NCBI GenBank assembly: GCA_937943665.1
Contig: CALEAR010000385.1
Location: forward strand, 1-11,547
Direction of reading: 5' to 3'
DNA: 11,547 bases
DNA from: an uncultured Alcanivoracaceae bacterium
GTDB taxonomy: Bacteria > Pseudomonadota > Gammaproteobacteria > Pseudomonadales > Alcanivoracaceae
Below the pieces are notes generated by a model. That model saw nothing but the letters and a program-made list of their open reading frames with translations, did not search any database and was not told the origin of the DNA. Position numbers and translations under genes: made by a program. Shown here one piece after another: positions 1 through 5,380 of the stretch; position 1 is the stretch's first letter; every line of letters begins with the position of its first letter.

Positions 1-140
1 GCTAAGGATTGCGCACCTAAGTGGCCCACCATAGCGGCATCCACTACATTTAGCAGACTTTGGCTAAGCAAAGCAGCCATGATGGGGAGTGCCAAGGTCA
101 GTAAGCGGTGGTAAGGGGTGCTGGGGTTTGAGCTAGCCAT
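1..140 (-). CDS. MATE-family multidrug efflux transporter, N-terminal part (cut by window edge)
   Basis: Reading the minus strand from the ATG at 140 gives about 46 codons before the window ends. The peptide begins MASSNPSTPYHRLLTLALPI and continues through MAALLSQSLLNVVDAAMVG to HLGAQSLA. A short polar N-terminus, then LALPIMAALLSQ and the D-x-x-MVGHLG motif, is the start of the first transmembrane helix and loop of MATE (NorM/DinF-like) transporters. These are inner-membrane antiporters that export cationic drugs or metabolites using Na+ or H+ gradients. No clear Shine-Dalgarno precedes the ATG (the upstream bases are a run of T), so the start is the best available rather than proven. It is divergent from nfuA. 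Substrate and subfamily cannot be judged from this fragment. Confidence 0.8.
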   Translation of the reverse strand, partial: MASSNPSTPYHRLLTLALPIMAALLSQSLLNVVDAAMVGHLGAQSL

Positions 141-244
141 AAAAAAACTGTGTCATCGCTAAAAGAGGGTTGGATTAAAAAAAATGATGGGTAACATTGA
201 GCCCCTTAATGCTGTATCGCTGTGCCTTTGTGATTAAAGCAGTG

Positions 245-250
245 TATACT
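245..250 (+). promoter_or_regulatory. Predicted nfuA -10 box (TATACT)
   Basis: TATACT differs from the TATAAT consensus at one base and sits 35 bases before the nfuA ATG. No good -35 hexamer is visible at 16 to 18 bases upstream, which is usual for promoters under activator control or repressed at a strong operator. This is a pattern call only. Confidence 0.45.
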
Positions 251-270
251 TGAGTAGATTACTCGGACAT
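246..270 (+). promoter_or_regulatory. IscR type 1-like operator upstream of nfuA
   Basis: A 25-base imperfect palindrome with left part ATACTTGAGT, a five-base centre AGATT and right part ACTCGGACAT. Compared by eye with the E. coli IscR type 1 consensus (half sites ATASYYGACT and AGTCRRSTAT), it agrees at 20 of 25 positions. Two of the differences are a symmetric pair: GACT to GAGT on the left and AGTC to ACTC on the right, so the dyad is preserved. It overlaps the -10 box and the likely transcription start, the position expected for repression by [2Fe-2S]-IscR. NfuA is an Fe-S carrier and a known type of IscR target. No iscR gene is in the window. Confidence 0.55.
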
Positions 271-284
271 TGGTTAGGATTTCT

Positions 285-875
285 ATGACAACGCATAATA
301 TCACTGTCACTCCAGAAGCGCAGGCTTATTTGCGCGAATTGTTAGCCAAACAAGGCGCAGAGGGCATGGGGGTACGAATTTTCGTGGAACGCCCCGGGAC
401 TCCTTACGCAGAATGCTGCATGGCGTATTGCCCAGCAGGCGAGGAAGAAGAGGGTGATGTGAAATTTGAATATGATGGCTTCCATGCTTGGATTGAAGGG
501 AAAAGCTTACCCTATCTTGAAGATGCAGTGATTGATTTTAAGAAGGATAGCATGGGTGGCCAGTTAAGCTTCCGAGCGCCTAAATCCCGTGTGCCAGATA
601 TTGGCCCAGATGCCACTTTAGAAGAGAAAATCCATCATATTCTTTACAGTGAGGTGAATCCTTATCTTGCCTCTCATGGTGGTAGTGTTCAGCTAGTGGA
701 CCTCACTGAGGACAATGTGGCCGTACTGGAGTTTGGCGGCGGTTGTCAGGGGTGTGCTGCTGTGGAAGTTACACTGCGCCACGGGGTAGAGAAAACCCTG
801 CTAGAGAAGCTGCCCGAGCTCACAGCAGTGAAAGATACCACTGACCACTCCGTTACTGAAAACGCTTACTACTAA
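285..875 (+). CDS. nfuA: Fe-S cluster carrier/biogenesis protein NfuA
   Basis: NfuA carries [4Fe-4S] clusters in the cytoplasm and delivers them to apo-enzymes, especially under oxidative stress or iron starvation. The product is 196 residues, close to E. coli NfuA (191). Residues 1-95 form a degenerate A-type (IscA-like) domain with conserved blocks RIFVERPGTPYAEC and LPYLEDAVIDF. Residues 110-190 form the Nfu domain with NPYLASHGG and the cluster-binding CxxC at Cys154/Cys157 in FGGGCQGC, which links two subunits around one cluster. The ending NAYY matches the family's SYY tail. An in-frame TTG at 270 would add five residues, but the ATG at 285 has AGGA five bases upstream and matches the family's N-terminus, so I chose 285. 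It is single-gene: an IscR-like operator precedes it and a hairpin follows the stop. Confidence 0.95.
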   Translation: MTTHNITVTPEAQAYLRELLAKQGAEGMGVRIFVERPGTPYAECCMAYCPAGEEEEGDVKFEYDGFHAWIEGKSLPYLEDAVIDFKKDSMGGQLSFRAPKSRVPDIGPDATLEEKIHHILYSEVNPYLASHGGSVQLVDLTEDNVAVLEFGGGCQGCAAVEVTLRHGVEKTLLEKLPELTAVKDTTDHSVTENAYY

Positions 876-946
876 AAAAGGCACCTTGTAAACTACTCCC
901 AAAAAGTATGTCCAACCTTTTTGGAGTAGTTTATTGAGGCCTTTTT
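875..946. terminator. Composite hairpin between convergent nfuA and M48 gene
   Basis: The inner stem pairs AAACTACTCCCAAAAAG (890-906) with CTTTTTGGAGTAGTTT (917-932) around a 10-base loop; one C is bulged. An outer stem pairs AAAAAGGC (875-882) with GCCTTTTT (939-946). T runs occur on both strands, so it can end transcription from both sides. It fills the space between the nfuA stop and the stop of the convergent metalloprotease gene. Confidence 0.8.
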
Positions 947-947
947 G

Positions 948-1745
948 TTAGCAGTTAGGGCGTTTCCCTTGAGCCCTTGCTTGCTCATATAAAGGCATGA
1001 CCTTTGGCAAGTTGCGCTCTAAATCGCGAATGCGTGTGGAGTGGGAAGGGTGGGTGGAAAGAAACTCAGGCACCCCAGAACCACCAGCAGCTGCCATATT
1101 CTGCCATAGGGTGATGCTTTCTTTGGGGTCAAAGCCTGCTTTTGCCATGAGCTCCAACCCAATGAGATCCGCCTCGGATTCATGTTTGCGGCTAAAGGGA
1201 AGGCTAATGCCGTATTGTGCCCCCACACCTAATAGCCCCACCAGCATCCCTTTTTGCGTGGAATCTGCGCCGGCTAATACAGAAAGTAGCTGCAACCCTG
1301 TGGAGGAAGCATACTCAATGGACATGCGTTCATTGGAGTGTTGGGCTAACACGTGCCCCACCTCGTGCCCCATTACAGCGGCCACTTGATCTTGATTTTT
1401 AGCCACCGTGAGTAGGCCTGTGTAAATACCAATTTTCCCGCCGGGTAGGGCAAAGGCGTTCACGCTTTTATCATCAAATAAGTTGGTTTCCCAAGCCTCA
1501 TTGCTGCCTGAGACCTTAATAATATGATCTGCAATGCACTGAATATATTGATTCTTCTTTGCATCTTTGCTGATGGGGGTTTGGGATTTAATATCCGCAT
1601 AAGCGCTTTCCCCCATTTGGTTTAAATCATTGGATGATAGCGCTAAAAATTGGTGTCTCCCGGTGGGGGATACCGCACAAGCAGTACTTAATAGCGCCAC
1701 TGTTGCTAGTAGGCTTAAGGTTTTAAGGCGTGAGAAAACCGCCAT
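948..1745 (-). CDS. M48-family zinc metalloprotease, predicted outer-membrane lipoprotein (LoiP/YcaL-like)
   Basis: A predicted periplasmic peptidase of 265 residues. The N-terminus MAVFSRLKTLSLLATVALLSTAC is a lipoprotein signal with the lipidated Cys at 23; residue +2 is Ala, not Asp, which favours sorting to the outer membrane. The M48 domain has the zinc motif HEVGH at 127-131 in VMGHEVGHVLAQHS and the third ligand Glu191 in ESEADLIGLELMAKAGFDP, then the late conserved STHPSHSTRI. These are the hallmarks of M48 enzymes such as LoiP and YcaL, which process or degrade outer-membrane and periplasmic proteins. An ATG at 1760 would overlap the upstream kinase gene, but the ATG at 1745 has GGGAG eight bases upstream and gives a cleaner signal peptide. 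It lies 5 bases after the ABC1/UbiB gene, so the two are very probably co-transcribed and translationally coupled. Substrate is unknown. Confidence 0.9.
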   Translation of the reverse strand: MAVFSRLKTLSLLATVALLSTACAVSPTGRHQFLALSSNDLNQMGESAYADIKSQTPISKDAKKNQYIQCIADHIIKVSGSNEAWETNLFDDKSVNAFALPGGKIGIYTGLLTVAKNQDQVAAVMGHEVGHVLAQHSNERMSIEYASSTGLQLLSVLAGADSTQKGMLVGLLGVGAQYGISLPFSRKHESEADLIGLELMAKAGFDPKESITLWQNMAAAGGSGVPEFLSTHPSHSTRIRDLERNLPKVMPLYEQARAQGKRPNC

Positions 1746-1750
1746 GGTGC

Positions 1751-3412
1751 TTACTCCCATTCTCTTAAATAACGACGTGCCACTATCATGAGCCAGGTGC
1801 CAACCACTGTGCTACCTAACAAGATTAAGGCGCCTAGCACAGATACCCCCCAAAGGGTAGGAGGGAATTGTGAGGCCAATAGCATAGCGCCAACCAAAGC
1901 GGCGGTACACACTAAAAAAGTTTGCACTTGGCGATACTGGGAGCGTTCAATCTGCCGTATTAAACGCTCCATGTGGCGTGCATCAAAGTGATGGGTGTCC
2001 TGGTAACTTGTGATGTGGGCTGTGTTTTGGCTATACAGCCTATCCACCGCATCAAATGCTTTGAGGCTGAGGTTGCGCGCTAAGCGTCGTGGGCTGTAGC
2101 GCTCGCGCATCATCTTTTTCACCAAGGGCTCAGCGGCTTTCATCACATCAAAAGTGGGGCACATGAGACGGCCAAAGCCTTCCAGGGTAATAATCGCCTT
2201 AAGAAGCAGCGCAATATCCGAGGGCAACATAAGATTGTGGTTGCGCAGTAATGCAGTAATATCGTTGAGTAGCCCTGTGACATCGAGCTCCTCAAGGGGC
2301 AGGCCATAGTACATGGTGATGATGTCTTCAATATCTGAAGCCATGGCATCGAGGTTCACCGGCATGCCATCGGACCACTGGCTAAGCACCTTGGCGCAGG
2401 CAATGCCATCCTGTGAAACAACGGCTTTCACAATTTGAATAATTTGCTCTTTGCGGGCATTGGAGAGTTTTCCCACCATGCCAAAATCCAACATGCCAAT
2501 GCGGCTGCCGGGTAAAATTAAAAAGTTACCTGGGTGTGGATCCGCATGGAAAAAACCATCTTCCAAGGCCATCTTCCATGCGGCTTGGGCGCCACGTTCC
2601 GCCACTAACCGGCGGTCCACCCCACTGGCATCGAGTTGTTCCACTTGGCGGGCGGGTATTCCTTCGATGAGCTCTTGCACACACAGAGTGCTGCTAGTCC
2701 ATGGCCAATAAAGTTTGGGAATGGTGATCCGCTCTACTTTACGCATATTTTTGCGAATGCGGTCGGCACTGCGGGCCTCAATGGTAAAATCTAACTCGCG
2801 GTTTAAGGAGCGCTCAAATTCACGCAGTAGCTCCAAAGGGCGGTAACGGCGGATTTCCACGGAGTTATCCACTGCAAGGCGCGCCAAATGGCGCAATAAA
2901 CGGATATCGGAGTGGATTTTTTCGCGTACCCCAGGTTTTTGCACCTTGAGCACCACGGTTTCACCACGATACGTTATGGCTTTGTGCACCTGGCCGATGG
3001 AGGCCGCTCCTAAAGGGGTGGGATCCACAGAGCGAAAATAGCGTTGGTACTTCTTTCCTAGGGCTTGGTTAATTAAAGGAGCAATTTCTTCAAAGGGCAC
3101 CGCTTTGGCGCCATCTTGCAGTTGCTCAAATTGCACAATCCACTCTTGAGGGAATAAATCCACACGGGTGGCTAGGATTTGTCCAAGCTTTACAAAGGTG
3201 GGCCCCATTTCCTCTAAGGCAGCGCGTAACCGCTGCGGGGGCGACATGGCTAAAATGCTACGATCCGTGGGTTGCCGTACTAATCGAGTGGCTTGTTCCA
3301 ACAGGGGGGCTAAGCCCACTCGGCGTACCAAATCCGCAAGCCCATATTTTAATAAAATAGTGATGAGCGTATTGGCGCGGCGAAGATCTTTACCTGTATC
3401 CAGTAAACTCAC
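1751..3412 (-). CDS. ABC1/UbiB-family atypical kinase with C-terminal membrane anchor
   Basis: A 553-residue member of the AarF/ABC1/UbiB protein-kinase-like family, required in many bacteria for ubiquinone biosynthesis or lipid homeostasis. Family signatures in order: KxGQ as KLGQ (75-78), which lies over the ATP site; the Ala-rich loop GAASIGQVH (135-143); nucleotide-binding Lys156 in VVLKVQKPG; catalytic-loop HADPHPGNF (289-297); and DFG (309-311). Two hydrophobic helices near residues 497-520 and 525-546 form the C-terminal hairpin anchor typical of UbiB. The start is GTG, chosen because AGAAGGA lies six bases upstream and no other candidate fits. Length matches E. coli UbiB (546), but it is not next to ubiE/ubiJ and is linked instead to an M48 protease, so it may be an AarF-type paralogue rather than the canonical ubiB. 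A second family member is at 7986-9224. Confidence 0.92.
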   Translation of the reverse strand: MSLLDTGKDLRRANTLITILLKYGLADLVRRVGLAPLLEQATRLVRQPTDRSILAMSPPQRLRAALEEMGPTFVKLGQILATRVDLFPQEWIVQFEQLQDGAKAVPFEEIAPLINQALGKKYQRYFRSVDPTPLGAASIGQVHKAITYRGETVVLKVQKPGVREKIHSDIRLLRHLARLAVDNSVEIRRYRPLELLREFERSLNRELDFTIEARSADRIRKNMRKVERITIPKLYWPWTSSTLCVQELIEGIPARQVEQLDASGVDRRLVAERGAQAAWKMALEDGFFHADPHPGNFLILPGSRIGMLDFGMVGKLSNARKEQIIQIVKAVVSQDGIACAKVLSQWSDGMPVNLDAMASDIEDIITMYYGLPLEELDVTGLLNDITALLRNHNLMLPSDIALLLKAIITLEGFGRLMCPTFDVMKAAEPLVKKMMRERYSPRRLARNLSLKAFDAVDRLYSQNTAHITSYQDTHHFDARHMERLIRQIERSQYRQVQTFLVCTAALVGAMLLASQFPPTLWGVSVLGALILLGSTVVGTWLMIVARRYLREWE

Positions 3413-3506
3413 TGCAGATCCTTCTTATTGTGTTAAGGTTTGTGTTGTTTATAGCACTCTTACCGCTAAAGTGCATATATGTTATTTGTTATCTTTGAGG
3501 TAGCCC

Positions 3507-4115
3507 ATGACTTTTAAGCAAGCGTTAACTCATGTGAACCATGGCATCACTGGTGTGCCCTTAGTGGGTGAAAAACCTGAGCACTGGCAGCAGGCGCTTT
3601 TTGCCATGGGGAGTTTTTGGGGAGCCGAGCGTCGTTTTTGGGAGCTAGAAGGTGTGAAGTGCACCGCAGTGGGTTATACCGCCGGCGAAACGGAGGCGCC
3701 CACCTATGATGAAGTGTGCTCAGGCAACACAGGGCATGCAGAAGCGGTGATGGTGTGGTTTGACCCTAAAGAGGTGGATTATCTTATCCTGTTAGCTTTG
3801 TTTTGGGAGCAGCATGATCCAACACAGGGGATGCGCCAAGGCAATGATGTGGGGACGCAATATCGCTCAGGCATTTATGTGTTTAATGAATCCCAACGGG
3901 CGGCGGCGGTGGCAAGTAAAACTATTTATGAAGAGGCGCTAATACGAGTGGGGCGGGGGCCCATAACCACAGAAATTCTTCCTGCGAAGGAATTTTATTT
4001 TGCTGAGCCAGAGCATCAGCAATATTTATTAAAGGTGCCCCATGGTTACTGCGGATTACAACCCACAGGGGTGCCCTTGGATACCACTCGAATCATGGGT
4101 GCGCTAAAAAGCTAA
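3507..4115 (+). CDS. msrA: MsrA-like peptide methionine sulfoxide reductase with catalytic Cys replaced by Ser
   Basis: MsrA reduces methionine-S-sulfoxide in proteins by attack of the Cys in GCFWG. This 202-residue product aligns clearly with the family: an N-terminal extension to about residue 30, then [12 protein letters not shown] (34-45), [20 protein letters not shown] (66-78) and [24 protein letters not shown] split over 99-122. Near the C-terminus is [11 protein letters not shown] with one resolving-type Cys182; the second common C-terminal Cys is absent. The striking point is residue 36: the codon at 3612-3614 is AGT (Ser) where the catalytic Cys belongs. Glu78 and the downstream pocket motifs are kept. 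No reductase activity is expected by the known mechanism. The ATG has GAGG six bases upstream, a strong start. It is divergent from the kinase/M48 operon, and its last 12 bases overlap the end of rluA. Confidence 0.92.
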   Translation: MTFKQALTHVNHGITGVPLVGEKPEHWQQALFAMGSFWGAERRFWELEGVKCTAVGYTAGETEAPTYDEVCSGNTGHAEAVMVWFDPKEVDYLILLALFWEQHDPTQGMRQGNDVGTQYRSGIYVFNESQRAAAVASKTIYEEALIRVGRGPITTEILPAKEFYFAEPEHQQYLLKVPHGYCGLQPTGVPLDTTRIMGALKS

Positions 4116-4772
4116 GGGAGCATAAAAATCCCGCCATAACCCAGTGCTGGGGTGGTTAAAGCCAAGATAATAGGCATGTAGTTGCAGCCTTGGACTCATG
4201 GCTAGCACCTCTGGTGGCGCATATAGATCACAGCCCAGAATAGGATGCCCAATATGCTGAGTGTGTAGCCGCAATTGATGAGAGCGCCCCGTGATGGGCT
4301 CGAGCTTAACGCGGCTCACATGGCGTGCGGGTTGGTAATCAAGTACTTCGTACTGGGTAATGGAGGCTTTACCAGTGTCATAGCAAATTTTTTGTCGAGG
4401 GCGTCTTTCCCAATCCGGTGCAATGGGGAAAGTAATAACGCCTTCCTCTGGGCAGAGCTCACCATAGAGCTCTGCCATGTAGGCTTTTTCCACCCGTCGT
4501 TCCGCGAAGGCTCGGTTCATTCGCCGCTGGGCCTGAGAGTTGCGAGCAAACAGCATGATGCCAGAGGTATCGAGATCCAAGCGATGTACCACATGCACTT
4601 CGCCATACTTTTGCTCAAGGCGAAATTGGGCGGAATCACGGTTTTCGGGCCCACGCCCTGGCACAGAGAGCAAGAAGGCAGGCTTATTTACCAGAATTAG
4701 GTCCTCATCCACATACAGCTCCACTAAGGGCTCGTGGCATTCGGGAACTATATAGTAGGGCGCTTGGCTCAT
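4104..4772 (-). CDS. rluA: Pseudouridine synthase RluA (23S rRNA U746 / tRNA U32)
   Basis: RluA converts U746 of 23S rRNA and U32 of some tRNAs to pseudouridine. The 222-residue product resembles E. coli RluA (219) over its full length: [13 protein letters not shown] (28-40), catalytic Asp66 in HRLDLDTSG (63-71), [48 protein letters not shown] and APLAF at the end. No S4 domain is present, which fits RluA rather than RluC/RluD. The ATG at 4772 gives a family-like N-terminus. An in-frame ATG at 4805, overlapping the lon stop as ATGA, would add 11 residues encoded by a terminator-like hairpin and is less likely. No Shine-Dalgarno precedes 4772; the hairpin and T run end only two bases upstream of it. 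Its 3' end overlaps the convergent msrA by 12 bases. Confidence 0.93.
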   Translation of the reverse strand: MSQAPYYIVPECHEPLVELYVDEDLILVNKPAFLLSVPGRGPENRDSAQFRLEQKYGEVHVVHRLDLDTSGIMLFARNSQAQRRMNRAFAERRVEKAYMAELYGELCPEEGVITFPIAPDWERRPRQKICYDTGKASITQYEVLDYQPARHVSRVKLEPITGRSHQLRLHTQHIGHPILGCDLYAPPEVLAMSPRLQLHAYYLGFNHPSTGLWRDFYAPLAF

Positions 4773-4774
4773 GG

Positions 4775-4798
4775 AAAAACAGGGCACAACGTGCCCTG
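4775..4798 (-). terminator. Hairpin with T run after lon
   Basis: On the minus strand CAGGGCAC, loop GTT, GTGCCCTG, then TTTTT. This is an eight base-pair perfect stem followed by a T run, a textbook intrinsic terminator three bases after the lon stop. It ends two bases before the rluA ATG, so it lies where rluA's ribosome binding site should be. Confidence 0.8.
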
Positions 4799-4801
4799 AC
4801 C

Positions 4802-5371
4802 TCATTCAAACAACAGTTTGTACACTTGTTGATAGTGATCCACAAAGTGCACCGTGAGCTTTTCCTTGAGATGTTCTGGCAACTCATCGTAATCGCGCTG
4901 ATTATCTGCTGGCAGAATCAACTCATAGATCTTCACACGACGTGCGGCAATCACTTTTTCACGAATCCCGCCCACCGCTAGCACTTTGCCCGTGAGGGTG
5001 AGCTCTCCTGTCATGGCCACTTTACGTTTAATGCGTTCACCCTTTGCCAAGGAGATTAGGGCCGTAGCCATGGTGATGCCCGCACTAGGTCCATCTTTGG
5101 GTGTGGCGCCCTCTGGTACGTGCAGGTGTACGTGGCTTTCTTTGAACCAATCCTTTGCAATGCCAAAGGCTTTCGAGGCGCTTTCCACATAACTTAGGGC
5201 AATATTGGCGGATTCTTTCATTACATCGCCTAATTGCCCTGTGATGGCAATGCCACGGCGATGTTGGTGAATCAGCTGCGCTTCCACGGGCAAGGTGGCG
5301 CCGCCCATGGCCGTCCAAGCCAAGCCAGTGGCCACGCCCACCTGTTGTTGCACAGCTTCGCTGCGGAACAC
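4802..5371 (-). CDS. Lon C-terminal fragment: S16 peptidase domain
   Basis: 189 residues that cover the complete Lon peptidase domain: VGVATGLAWTAMGGATLPVE (11-30), HVPEGATPKDGPSAG with catalytic Ser96, TGELTLTGKVLAVGG (121-135) and catalytic Lys139 in GGIREKVIAARR. The Ser-Lys spacing of 43 equals that of E. coli Lon. If expressed alone it could begin at the GTG at 5371, which has GAGG seven bases upstream; those bases overlap the TGA that ends the upstream fragment. This layout permits re-initiation but does not prove it. Alone the domain would lack the ATPase needed to unfold and feed substrates, unless it assembles with the other fragment. Confidence 0.6.
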   Translation of the reverse strand: MFRSEAVQQQVGVATGLAWTAMGGATLPVEAQLIHQHRRGIAITGQLGDVMKESANIALSYVESASKAFGIAKDWFKESHVHLHVPEGATPKDGPSAGITMATALISLAKGERIKRKVAMTGELTLTGKVLAVGGIREKVIAARRVKIYELILPADNQRDYDELPEHLKEKLTVHFVDHYQQVYKLLFE

Positions 5372-5380
5372 GGGCTGGCC

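Noticed and set aside
997..1389. Plus-strand open frames of 60-130 codons across 997-2711, such as 997-1389.
   Set aside because: They lie opposite the M48 and ABC1 genes, which have clear conserved motifs; the antisense peptides show no family features and no ribosome sites.
3440..3480. GCACT/AGTGC repeat between the kinase and msrA genes as an operator.
   Set aside because: The arms are only five bases with an 11-base gap, which is common by chance, and no matching known motif was recognised.
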